Origin: Gemmatimonadota bacterium
GTDB lineage: Bacteria > Gemmatimonadota > Gemmatimonadetes > Palauibacterales > Palauibacteraceae
Direction: 5' to 3'
Length of the DNA stretch: 35,560 nt
Assembly (NCBI GenBank): GCA_029262175.1
Contig: JAJCZV010000099.1
Location: forward strand, 1-35,560
Shown: in pieces, positions 18,230 to 26,462 of the stretch
Layout: the number at the start of each line of letters is the position of its first letter
How positions within the stretch are numbered: the stretch's first letter is position 1
Position numbers and translations under genes: made by a program
The notes under the pieces: generated by a model
Seen by the model: the letters and a program-made list of their open reading frames with translations, nothing else
Database searches by the model: none
Told to the model about the DNA's origin: nothing

Positions 18230-20461
18230 GTGAGCCTCGACTCGGTTGAGCGCGTCCTGGGCGGTCTGTGCTCGGATCCGCGCGGGGTTCTCGGACTTCT
18301 GCCCCGCGCCGCCGATCGCGCGCCGGTAGACGCCACAAAGGCTTCCCGCAACAGGACTTGCACTGTGCGCGTCTTCCTGCCTCCGGCTCGCTCCGTCGCG
18401 ATCGCGCCGACCCAAGGGGGGGGCGAGCCGCTGGCGATGGAGAAGATCGACCCGGAAGGGGTCTTCGAAGGCGAGATGCCCGCGGAGTGGGAGACCGTGT
18501 ATCGGCTACGTGTCGAGTGGGATTCGGGCGGAACCTCGGACATCGACGACCCCTATCGATTTCGCCCGAGTCTTACGGCGGATGCGTTCGCCGGCTTCGT
18601 CGCCGGCACCGAGTCGCGTCTTTTCATTCTCCTGGGAGCGCATCGCGAAGAGCGAGAAGAGGTGCCGGGGACTCGGTTCTCGGTTTGGGCGCCGCGCGCG
18701 ATCGCCGTCAACCTGATGGGGTCTTTCAACGGTTGGGAGGCCCGCCGATCGCCGATGTTCCCTATCGAAGGGTCGGGGGTGTGGGAGCTGTTTCTACCTG
18801 GGGTCGGTCCGGGCGCACTCTACAAGTTCGAGATTCGGTCTCAGCCTTCGACCATCGATGACGGTTGGGCGGTCGAAAAAACCGACCCGATGGGTCGGAA
18901 GATGGAAGTGCGACCGCGTTCGGCTTCGGTGGTTCCACCAGCCGGCGAGTTTCACTGGTCGGACAAAGGTTGGCTCGACGGACGTTCCCGTACGGCTTTG
19001 GCCGGTCGTCCGATCTCCATCTATGAAGTTCACCTGGGTTCCTGGCGCAGAAACGACGACGGCTCATGGCTCGGGTACCGAGCGCTCGCCGAGACCTTGT
19101 TGCCCTACGTCAAGGATCTCGGGTTTACACACATCGAGTTGCTGCCGCTCACAGAGCACCCGTACGACGCGAGCTGGGGATACCAAACGCTCGGGTACTT
19201 CGCGCTCACGTCTCGGTATGGCGAGATCGATGATTTCAAAGGCTTCGTCGCCGAGGCGCACCGGCTCGGCATCGGCGTACTGCTCGATTGGGTGCCGGCC
19301 CATTTTCCGTTGGACAGTCACGGGCTCGCCACCTTCGATGGCTCGCCTCTGTACGAGCTAGAGGATCCCAAGCGCGCCACGCATCCGGACTGGGGCACGG
19401 CCGTGTTCGACTATGGACGCCCTGAGGTGGTCTCCTTCCTGGTCTCGAGCGCCCGCTTCTGGCTCGACGAATACCATCTCGACGGCCTCCGCGTCGACGC
19501 GGTCTCCTCCATGCTCTATCTCGACTACTCGCGGGAAGAGGGCGAGTGGGAGCCCAATGACTTGGGTGGAAACGAAAACCTCGAGGCCGCAGCGTTTGTT
19601 CGGCGGCTTACCGAGACGATCCACGCGGAGTGTCCCGGAACCTTGATCTTCGCGGAGGAGAGTCGTACCTGGCCCGGCGTGACCGCGCCGGTGCCCGAGG
19701 ATGGCCTGGGGTTCGATCTCAAGTGGAGCCTGGGGTGGATGAACGACACGCTCGAGGTCTTCGAAGCGGCGCCTCATCGTCGATCGAGTCTACACGCCAA
19801 ACTCACATTCTCTCTTCACTACACACATTCTGAACGCCACCTGCTTCCCTTGTCGCACGACGAGGTGGTGCATTTGAAGCACTCGTTACTCTCGAAAATG
19901 CCCGGCGGGTACGACGACAAGTTTGCGAATCTTCGACTTCTGCTGGGCTATATGTGGACACACCCTGGCGCAAAGTTGCTGTTCATGGGAGGCGAGCTGG
20001 GTCAGTGGTCAGAATGGAGCGAGACGGAGCAGGTGAGCTGGGACTTACTGGCCTACCCGCGTCACGCCGGCGTGCAGTCGTGGGTCCGACGGCTCAATCA
20101 GACCTACGCCGAGAACCCCGCTCTGCATGTTCTCGATGACACGCCCGAAGGGTTCGAGTGGATCGACGTACACGACGCATCGCGGAGCGTGGTCAGTTAC
20201 CTGCGCTGGGAACATGAGTGGGATGATTTTCTCGCGGTCGTCGCGAACTTTTCGTCGACCGCCTGGAAGGGGTATGAACTAGCGGTTCCGGTCGCGGGCA
20301 AGTACGAAGTGGTGCTCGATAGCCAAGACCCGGAGTTCAGTGGGACCCAGGGGATTCGGCTTCACGGCGTCGCCGTGGACACCCCGCACCTGGGGCGTCC
20401 CGCCAAGCTCACCCTCGATCTGCCGCGGCTTGGATTTGGTTTGTTGCGGTGGCGTCGCTAG
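18230..20461 (+). CDS. glgB: 1,4-alpha-glucan branching enzyme (GH13)
   Basis: 743 residues, close to the usual 730. The GTG start has GAGAGGGGAT just upstream. Two N-terminal CBM48/E-set-like domains (the second contains FSVWAPRAIAVNLMGSFNGW) precede the GH13 barrel. The four barrel regions are intact: DWVPAHF at 353-359, DGLRVDAV with nucleophile Asp423, AEES with acid/base Glu476, and LSHDEVVH with Asp544. The C-terminal all-beta domain ends GFGLLRWRR. It cuts alpha-1,4 chains and rejoins them as alpha-1,6 branches during glycogen synthesis. The gene ends 22 bp from the convergent ATP-grasp gene. Confidence 0.95.
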   Translation: MSLDSVERVLGGLCSDPRGVLGLLPRAADRAPVDATKASRNRTCTVRVFLPPARSVAIAPTQGGGEPLAMEKIDPEGVFEGEMPAEWETVYRLRVEWDSGGTSDIDDPYRFRPSLTADAFAGFVAGTESRLFILLGAHREEREEVPGTRFSVWAPRAIAVNLMGSFNGWEARRSPMFPIEGSGVWELFLPGVGPGALYKFEIRSQPSTIDDGWAVEKTDPMGRKMEVRPRSASVVPPAGEFHWSDKGWLDGRSRTALAGRPISIYEVHLGSWRRNDDGSWLGYRALAETLLPYVKDLGFTHIELLPLTEHPYDASWGYQTLGYFALTSRYGEIDDFKGFVAEAHRLGIGVLLDWVPAHFPLDSHGLATFDGSPLYELEDPKRATHPDWGTAVFDYGRPEVVSFLVSSARFWLDEYHLDGLRVDAVSSMLYLDYSREEGEWEPNDLGGNENLEAAAFVRRLTETIHAECPGTLIFAEESRTWPGVTAPVPEDGLGFDLKWSLGWMNDTLEVFEAAPHRRSSLHAKLTFSLHYTHSERHLLPLSHDEVVHLKHSLLSKMPGGYDDKFANLRLLLGYMWTHPGAKLLFMGGELGQWSEWSETEQVSWDLLAYPRHAGVQSWVRRLNQTYAENPALHVLDDTPEGFEWIDVHDASRSVVSYLRWEHEWDDFLAVVANFSSTAWKGYELAVPVAGKYEVVLDSQDPEFSGTQGIRLHGVAVDTPHLGRPAKLTLDLPRLGFGLLRWRR

Positions 20462-20483
20462 CGATGGGATCGGGCGGCTCCGT

Positions 20484-21701
20484 CTAGCCGGCGAACATTT
20501 GGAGTCGGGTGGCGAACCCATCGGCGATCTCCTCGAGCCGCTGAAGATCGGGATGCCGGAGGAAGATCATTCCGTCGGAGATGAGCGTGGCCTTCCAATT
20601 CCTGCGGGGAGATCCCACTGGCAACAGATCGATATCGCAGATCCATTCGCTGTTCTCCTGCAGTAACGGCGCGAGACCATCGATGCGTTGGATCCGCCCC
20701 TCGCCCTGGGCACGCTTGACGACCCAACAGCTGTTGTATTTTCGCTCGACCGGTTGAGTCCAACGCGATTGGACGGTCGCCTCGGCCCATCCCCGGTACG
20801 TGTCGATGTCCGAGGCGTAGTTGATCAGGTCCACGGTGCGCACGCCTGGTGGTCGGGCGCCGATCTCTCCGAAGACGACTTCGCCGTCAGGCTTTCGGTA
20901 CCACTCCATATGCGTGTACCCCGTCTGGAAGCCGAGCGCTTGGAGAACGGCAAAGCCCATCTCGCGTCCGCCGGCCAAGTCGGCGCGGTCCACATCGCGA
21001 AGTGCGTAGGTCTGCGGACTCAACCATTCGTGTGTCTTCGATTCGAGCGCGCGCGGCCAGTACCGGCAGATGTTGTAGTGTGCGACGGCGCCATCGATGC
21101 AAACGGTATCGAAGGTCATGTCTTCCCCCTCGATAAACTCCTCGATGGTCACCTGCGGGATATGACGCAGGGCGGGGAAGACGCTCTCCATTTCGCTGTC
21201 CGAGTCGATGCGGTAGGTGTCCGCCGATCCCGCGCCATCCACCGGCTTTACGATGAGGGGATAGCCAACTCGTTCGGCGACTTCTCGACATTCCGCGATC
21301 GTCGTCCCTCGACCATGGCGGGGGGTACGGATCCCCGCAGCGTCGAGGACGTCCTTCATCACTTCTTTGTCCCGGAATGGGATCGTTTGCTCGACGGTCA
21401 TCCCCGGGAGTTCGAGCACCTCGCGCAAACGCGCGGCCAAGATCATGTAGGGTTCCCACAGACACTCGATCCGGTCGATCCTCGTCCGTGCGGCGTACTC
21501 CGTGACCTGCCGGACGACGTCCGCCTCGTCGGCGAGGGATCGTACATGGATATGGTCGCCCACCGCTTCGCGGGCGATCGCTGTCAGGGCTCCTTTCGGC
21601 TGATCTCCGAGGCCGATCACGGTGGCCCCGATCTCGGCCAATCCACGCGTAAAGTGCTGCATCTCGGCCGGGTATCCCGGCGATATCATCAAAACGTTCA
21701 T
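20484..21701 (-). CDS. ATP-grasp domain protein (paralogue A)
   Basis: 405 residues, a stand-alone ATP-grasp ligase-like protein. A Rossmann-like preATP-grasp domain begins MNVLMISPGYPAEMQ; the ATP-binding part shows RDKEVMKDVLDAAGI, VGYPLIVKPVDGAGSADTY (Lys in the adenine pocket) and TIEEFIEGEDMTFD. The C-terminal metal-binding region reads MEWYRKPDGEVVFGEIGARPPG. Such enzymes activate a carboxylate as acyl phosphate and join it to an amine, thiol or hydroxyl. It starts 2 bp after paralogue B stops, so they are translationally linked. The shared motifs GARPPG and D.D.Y..WA across A, B and C mark recent paralogues. Substrates are unknown. Confidence 0.85.
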   Translation of the reverse strand: MNVLMISPGYPAEMQHFTRGLAEIGATVIGLGDQPKGALTAIAREAVGDHIHVRSLADEADVVRQVTEYAARTRIDRIECLWEPYMILAARLREVLELPGMTVEQTIPFRDKEVMKDVLDAAGIRTPRHGRGTTIAECREVAERVGYPLIVKPVDGAGSADTYRIDSDSEMESVFPALRHIPQVTIEEFIEGEDMTFDTVCIDGAVAHYNICRYWPRALESKTHEWLSPQTYALRDVDRADLAGGREMGFAVLQALGFQTGYTHMEWYRKPDGEVVFGEIGARPPGVRTVDLINYASDIDTYRGWAEATVQSRWTQPVERKYNSCWVVKRAQGEGRIQRIDGLAPLLQENSEWICDIDLLPVGSPRRNWKATLISDGMIFLRHPDLQRLEEIADGFATRLQMFAG

Positions 21702-21703
21702 TT

Positions 21704-22924
21704 TTATCCCAGCTCGACTCGCACTTGAGTGACGATCGTTTTTAGCGCGTCCTCGACAACCGCGGTCTCAGGGTGCCGCACGATGATGTAGCCTTCGCCT
21801 TCGTAGGTCGCGCTCTGCGGCTGGCCCTCTCTCGGTAGTCGGGACTCGACGCAGAGAGGACCGAGTTCCTTCGCGATCTTCTCCAACCCTTCGACACGCT
21901 TTACGCGTCCTCGACCTTGCCCCCGCAGGTAGGCGGCGCCTGCGGCATAAGGTCGGGTGGGCGGATCGAACTCGTCAAAGACCATGAGCCGCGCCCAGGC
22001 CGAATAGAGGTCCATGTCGTGCGCGTAAGAGATGAGCGTGACGAACTGCGCGCCGGGCGGCCGCGCGCCGACTTCGGAGATGGCGATGCTGCCGTCCGGA
22101 CGACGGAACCATTCCATGTGACTCAACCCGGTATCCATACCCAGCGCATCCAGGACGTCACCGGCCACGTTGTGAATCCCTCCATAGCGTGGCGAGTCGG
22201 TCTCGCGCGGGAGAAGAACGCACCACTGTATCCAGGGTGCGTTCAAAACCTCGAGGGGCGTGGGGAAGTAATGGTTGATCGAGTGCCACACGATCTTTCC
22301 GCCAATCGAAACGGCATCGAACGAGTGCTCGTCGCCGACCACGAATTCTTCGATCAGACTGGGCCGTTTCTCGCTCGGCGCTGACATTCGCAGCACGGTC
22401 GATAGCTGATCTTCTGATTCGACACGAAACGTTCCTCGAGCACCCGACCCCGCCGGCGGTTTGATGATCACCGGATAGCCGATCTGTTCGACGAAACGCC
22501 GGGCCTCCTCTTCCGTGCGGGCCAACGCGTGGCGGGCGCAGGGGAGCCCGTGGGCGTGCAGGACATCCTTCATCCGAGATTTGTCGCGAAAGTTGTTGGC
22601 CGCTTCGGCGCCCAGCCCCGGAATGCCTCGTTGGTCGCGGAGCTCGCCCAGCGGCACCTGCAGATCCTCCAGTGCGCCCATCAAGCGGTCAACGGAGCCC
22701 AAGGATTCGGAGATCTGGTCCAGCCCCGTCGCGATGCCCGGGGCGGAGAGCGCGTCCTCGACTTGGGCGTAGGCCGCCAGTTTCGCACGCAACTCCGCCG
22801 GAGCCTTCTCGATCGGCTCCTGCGTCACGATGCCGAAATTCACCCCTGGGAGGCTCGCAGCGGCTTCGAGAAATCTAAGCGTAGTAGGAAGATAGAAGGG
22901 CGCGACGAACGCTACGTTTGGCAT
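21704..22924 (-). CDS. ATP-grasp domain protein (paralogue B)
   Basis: 406 residues from the ATG at 22924, preceded by AGGGAAGG. The frame stays open upstream to 24115, but that part only shadows paralogue C on the other strand. It starts MPNVAFVAPFYLPTT, a Rossmann strand and loop. RDKSRMKDVLHAHGLP, IGYPVIIKPPAGSGARGTF and LIEEFVVGDEHSFD form the ATP-binding core, and HMEWFRRPDGSIAISEVGARPPG carries the Mg-binding Glu. The paralogue C gene diverges 111 bp away. It probably makes an amide, ester or thioester bond in the same pathway as its two neighbours, since three similar ligases side by side suggest sequential additions or a mixed complex. Confidence 0.85.
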   Translation of the reverse strand: MPNVAFVAPFYLPTTLRFLEAAASLPGVNFGIVTQEPIEKAPAELRAKLAAYAQVEDALSAPGIATGLDQISESLGSVDRLMGALEDLQVPLGELRDQRGIPGLGAEAANNFRDKSRMKDVLHAHGLPCARHALARTEEEARRFVEQIGYPVIIKPPAGSGARGTFRVESEDQLSTVLRMSAPSEKRPSLIEEFVVGDEHSFDAVSIGGKIVWHSINHYFPTPLEVLNAPWIQWCVLLPRETDSPRYGGIHNVAGDVLDALGMDTGLSHMEWFRRPDGSIAISEVGARPPGAQFVTLISYAHDMDLYSAWARLMVFDEFDPPTRPYAAGAAYLRGQGRGRVKRVEGLEKIAKELGPLCVESRLPREGQPQSATYEGEGYIIVRHPETAVVEDALKTIVTQVRVELG

Positions 22925-23035
22925 GAACCTTCCCTGGGTGGCCTTCGTTGCCCTCTCGAGCACTCGGCATTGGGCTGCAGTCCGAGGGAGCGCACTGTAC
23001 AATAACCTTCCCCAAAAGTGAAGGTGTCGCCGCTC

Positions 23036-24259
23036 ATGCACGTCGTTTTTGTCGAACCCCGATTTCCCGGGAATCAGAAGGATTTCGTCCGCGGGCTGCG
23101 GGAGGCTGGTGCCGAGGTGTCGGCGATCGGGGAGTCGCCGATCGAGGCGCTTGGTCCTGAACTTCGGGGTTGGCTGACGCATTACGAACAGGTTGGGTCG
23201 GTTTGCGACGAAACCGAACTCCGCCGGGTCGTCGCGTGGATGCACGAGCAACGTCCGGTCGAGCGTCTCGAGGCGACCGTAGAGGCTCATATTCTTCCTG
23301 TCGCCAACGTCAGAGAGGCCCTCGGTATCCCCGGCACGTCGGTGCGGACCGCCTATCTCTGCCGGGACAAACCGGCCATGAAGGATGCGCTGCGCGCGGC
23401 CGGGGTTGAAACTGCCCGCTCGATGGGCGGCGGCGATGTGGAAGAGATCGGCACGTTCGCGGCCACCGTCGGCTTTCCAGTGATCATCAAACCGCGCGCG
23501 GCCGCTGGAGCCTCTGGCACATATCAGGTCGGTTCTGAAGTCGAGCTGCGAACGGTGCTTTCCGAGCTCGGCGTGGGTCGAGGCGCCGAAGTGGCCGTAG
23601 AGGAGTTCGTAGATGGGCATGAAGCGTTCTACGACACCCTCACGGTTGGAGGCGTAGTCGTCCACGATTTCATCACCCACTACTACCCGAACGTGCTCGA
23701 GGCCATGCGGACTCGAGACGTCTCTCCGCAATTCATCGCGACCAATCGTATCGATTCTTCGGAGGCGTACGGCGAAGTCCGGGACATGGGCAAGCGCGTG
23801 ATCGATGCGCTGGGGCTCGAGACCTCGGCCACGCACATGGAGTGGTTCTTCGGAGACAAGGGCCTGAAGTTTTCCGAGATCGGCTGTCGGCCGCCTGGAG
23901 TCCGGGCCTGGGATCTTTATTGCTCCGCCAACGACATGGATCTGTATCGAGAGTGGGCGATGTGTGTCGTGCACGGCCGAACGAGCCAAACCGCTTCCCG
24001 GCGATACGCGGCGGGCATCATCACGCTGCGCCCCGAGGCGGACGGCCGCATCGCCGGCTATGAAGGATTGGATGAGATCGAAGACCGCTACGGTGAATGG
24101 ATCATCGACACGCACATACCGCCGCCCGGCACGCCGACGCAGCCGGTAGAGGCGGGGTATATGGCCAACGCCTGGTTACGGCTGCGGCACCCGGACTACG
24201 ACGAGCTTCGACGGATGCTGGACACGGTGGCCCGAACGGTGACCGTGCGGGCCTCGTGA
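23036..24259 (+). CDS. ATP-grasp domain protein (paralogue C)
   Basis: 407 residues from the ATG at 23036, chosen because MHVVFVEPRFPGNQ aligns with the starts of paralogues A and B; a GTG at 23018 would add six residues. Core blocks: RDKPAMKDALRAAGVE, VGFPVIIKPRAAAGASGTY, AVEEFVDGHEAFYD and HMEWFFGDKGLKFSEIGCRPPG. The C-terminal lid (RRYAAGIITLRP) matches the other two paralogues. The stop codon overlaps the GTG start of the S51-like gene (GTGA), so this gene heads a five-gene plus-strand operon. TACAAT at 22998-23003 is a possible -10 box. The substrate is unknown; the fold assignment is firm. Confidence 0.85.
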   Translation: MHVVFVEPRFPGNQKDFVRGLREAGAEVSAIGESPIEALGPELRGWLTHYEQVGSVCDETELRRVVAWMHEQRPVERLEATVEAHILPVANVREALGIPGTSVRTAYLCRDKPAMKDALRAAGVETARSMGGGDVEEIGTFAATVGFPVIIKPRAAAGASGTYQVGSEVELRTVLSELGVGRGAEVAVEEFVDGHEAFYDTLTVGGVVVHDFITHYYPNVLEAMRTRDVSPQFIATNRIDSSEAYGEVRDMGKRVIDALGLETSATHMEWFFGDKGLKFSEIGCRPPGVRAWDLYCSANDMDLYREWAMCVVHGRTSQTASRRYAAGIITLRPEADGRIAGYEGLDEIEDRYGEWIIDTHIPPPGTPTQPVEAGYMANAWLRLRHPDYDELRRMLDTVARTVTVRAS

Positions 24260-25260
24260 AGAGGCGAGGAAGCCGGCGAGACGCAAAGGGGTCCAAGAGG
24301 TCCAAGGCGTCGCGCACCGTTCTGCTCGGGCCGCTCCGCGACAGCGCGACGCTTCCAGAGGTCGTGCAGGGGTTGGACCCGGAAGGCGGTCAAGGCACGG
24401 CCGCTCGGTGCGCCGCGATCACGGCGGGCTGGCGCGATCGAGAGGGCGAGCCGGAGATCATCGGGTCCGAGCTTGCCGAGCGAACAGAGGACCTCCGGCT
24501 GTATCAACGCGCAGACCTCGTCGTCCGAGCCGATCCAGAACTCGGGGCGGGGCACAAGGCGACTCAGAGTCGCCTCAAGCTTCTTCGGCGCGCGTACAAC
24601 GTTCGACTGCAAACCGTGATCGACGCTCATAGGCGGCTGCTCAGGCTCGAGGGAGACGAGGGGGTCCTCCAGGAAGAGCGGGCGGCGGCGTTGGAGTCCA
24701 TCCGCGCACTGGACCAGCGGCATCTCGACCGAGTCGCGGAGCTGAGGGACGGCTTCGTGGAGGAGTTCCGACCGCTCGAAAGAGACGCGGTGGTCAGTCA
24801 GCGTAGGGAGATCCGGGAGCTTCTCGCTCCGCACTCGATTGTACTCATCGCGGGAGGACACATCGCCGCGCTTCTCAATCGACTCCGTCTGTTCGGTGTC
24901 GACGACCTACTCGGCGACCGGACGCTCGTCGCGTGGTCTGCGGGAGCCATGGCGCTCGCGCCGACCGTGGCCCTCTTTCACGACCGACCACCGTGGGGCG
25001 CCGGCAACGCCGAGGCTTTCGATCGAGGGCTGGGGCTGGTCCGGGGAATCGTTCCGCTCCCACACGCGTCGACGCGTTTGGCGCTCGATGATCACGAGCG
25101 GACGGCTCGACTTGCGAGCCGTTTTGCTCCCGAAGCTTGCGTACTGCTGGACGCGGGCGTTCGACTCGATTGGTCGAAGGACGGTTGGGGGGATTTCAGC
25201 AATTCACGACGACTCGATCGCGCCGGGCGACTGATGCGCTTTCGGGCGTCGGCGGCATGA
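24256..25260 (+). CDS. cyanophycinase / peptidase S51-like protein with helical insertion
   Basis: 334 residues from a GTG that overlaps the upstream stop. An N-terminal strand (TVLLGPLRD) and AAITAGWRDREGE are followed by about 90 residues of strongly helical, charged sequence (about 95-185), then VLIAGGHIAALLNRL and the nucleophile elbow VAWSAGAMAL (Ser228). GLGLVRGIVPLPHASTRLAL supplies His270 as the probable catalytic base. This is the class I glutamine-amidotransferase-like fold of S51 enzymes, which includes dipeptidase E and cyanophycinase. The helical insertion between the first strands and the GGH motif is unusual. Being locked between an ATP-grasp and an esterase gene, it probably cleaves or edits the product the ligases make. 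Confidence 0.7.
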   Translation: MKRRGSRRDAKGSKRSKASRTVLLGPLRDSATLPEVVQGLDPEGGQGTAARCAAITAGWRDREGEPEIIGSELAERTEDLRLYQRADLVVRADPELGAGHKATQSRLKLLRRAYNVRLQTVIDAHRRLLRLEGDEGVLQEERAAALESIRALDQRHLDRVAELRDGFVEEFRPLERDAVVSQRREIRELLAPHSIVLIAGGHIAALLNRLRLFGVDDLLGDRTLVAWSAGAMALAPTVALFHDRPPWGAGNAEAFDRGLGLVRGIVPLPHASTRLALDDHERTARLASRFAPEACVLLDAGVRLDWSKDGWGDFSNSRRLDRAGRLMRFRASAA

Positions 25261-26453
25261 GGCGCGTGAGAACGTCACACTTCGACCAGCACGAGGGCGA
25301 GCACGCGACGCGTCAGTCCTCGCCCGCCATCGACGCGTTGGAGCGCGACTTCGCCCAAGACGGAGATGCGGTGGGTCGTTTTCTCGAGGAGAACGAGTTT
25401 CCGATCGCCGAAGCCCCCCTCTACACGCTCGCGTTTCGTGGCGCGGCTGATTCGGTTCGTCTCCGCCACTGGATCGAAGGCCTCCCCAGCTCTCAACCGT
25501 TTCACCGGCTCGAAGGCACAGATCTTTGGGTGCACGCGCTCGAACTGCCCGATCACTCGCGGGTCGAGTACAAGATCGAGGTCACCCGAGGCGGCCGTAC
25601 GCAGTGGGTCGAGGATGTATTGAACCCTCAGGTCGCCCGTGACCCCTTTGGCGCCAACTCGGTCGTGACGGCTCGGGGTTATGAGGTGCCGGAGTGGGCG
25701 CTTCCCAGCGACGGCGTCCCCGAGGGAACGCTCGACGAGCTTGTCGTAAAGAGCGAAGCTCTGGGGTCCGAGCGTGGCGTCAGTGTTTATCGCCCACCGG
25801 GGTTCCGGCCCAGCCGCAAATACCCGCTGCTCATCGCGCACGACGGCCACGACTACATGCACTACGCGAATCTAAAACACGTGCTCGATCACCTGATCGC
25901 GCGCTTCGAGATCCCGGGTCTGATCGTCGCGATGACGACCGCCGCGCATCGCATGGATGAGTATTCCGGTGATCCGGGTCATGCGCGTTTCGTGGTCGAG
26001 GAGTTGCTGCCCCGCCTCGAAGCCGAGTACCCGCTTCAGAATGCGCCAGAATCGCGCGGATTGTTGGGTGCCAGCCTTGGAGCGGTCGCTTCGTTCGATA
26101 CGGCGCTCCGCTACCCCAAGACATTCGGGAAACTGCTGCTTCAGTCGGGTTCCTTCGCGTTTACGGATATCGGCAGAGGTGAAGAGGGCACTCCTTTTGA
26201 ACGCATCATCGAGATGATGAACGCGTATCGCGACGCCCCGAGCCGAGTCACGGAGAAAGCCTTCGTGTCGGTGGGGGTCTACGAGCCGCTCGTGGTCGAG
26301 AATCGGGCGTTGATCCCGGTACTCCGTGGGGCGGACGTCAATGTCCGTTTCGTCGAGGCCCGTGACGGCCACAATTGGGAGAATTGGCGCGACCGACTGC
26401 GCGAAGGTCTCTCTTGGCTGTTTCCGGGTCCCTTATGGATGGTCTACGAATGA
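25257..26453 (+). CDS. esterase D / Fes-type hydrolase with N-terminal E-set (CBM48-like) domain
   Basis: 398 residues from the ATG overlapping the upstream stop (ATGA). Residues about 50-150 look like an E-set or CBM48-like module (VRLRHWIEGL, then FHRLEGTDLWVHALELPDHSRVEYKIEV split over the domain), as in enterochelin esterase and glycogen-binding proteins. The alpha/beta-hydrolase part has GASLGAVAS with nucleophile Ser273 and a terminal DGHNWENWR with His372. No signal peptide is visible, so it is expected in the cytoplasm. It would hydrolyse an ester, and the N-terminal domain could bind glucan, which fits the glycogen surroundings. A siderophore role is unlikely because no siderophore genes are present. 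Confidence 0.82.
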   Translation: MRRVRTSHFDQHEGEHATRQSSPAIDALERDFAQDGDAVGRFLEENEFPIAEAPLYTLAFRGAADSVRLRHWIEGLPSSQPFHRLEGTDLWVHALELPDHSRVEYKIEVTRGGRTQWVEDVLNPQVARDPFGANSVVTARGYEVPEWALPSDGVPEGTLDELVVKSEALGSERGVSVYRPPGFRPSRKYPLLIAHDGHDYMHYANLKHVLDHLIARFEIPGLIVAMTTAAHRMDEYSGDPGHARFVVEELLPRLEAEYPLQNAPESRGLLGASLGAVASFDTALRYPKTFGKLLLQSGSFAFTDIGRGEEGTPFERIIEMMNAYRDAPSRVTEKAFVSVGVYEPLVVENRALIPVLRGADVNVRFVEARDGHNWENWRDRLREGLSWLFPGPLWMVYE

Positions 26454-26462
26454 GCAGGATAC

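Noticed and set aside
22925..24115. N-terminal extension of ATP-grasp paralogue B
   Set aside because: It only mirrors paralogue C on the other strand; the ATG at 22924 has a ribosome site and aligns with the paralogues.
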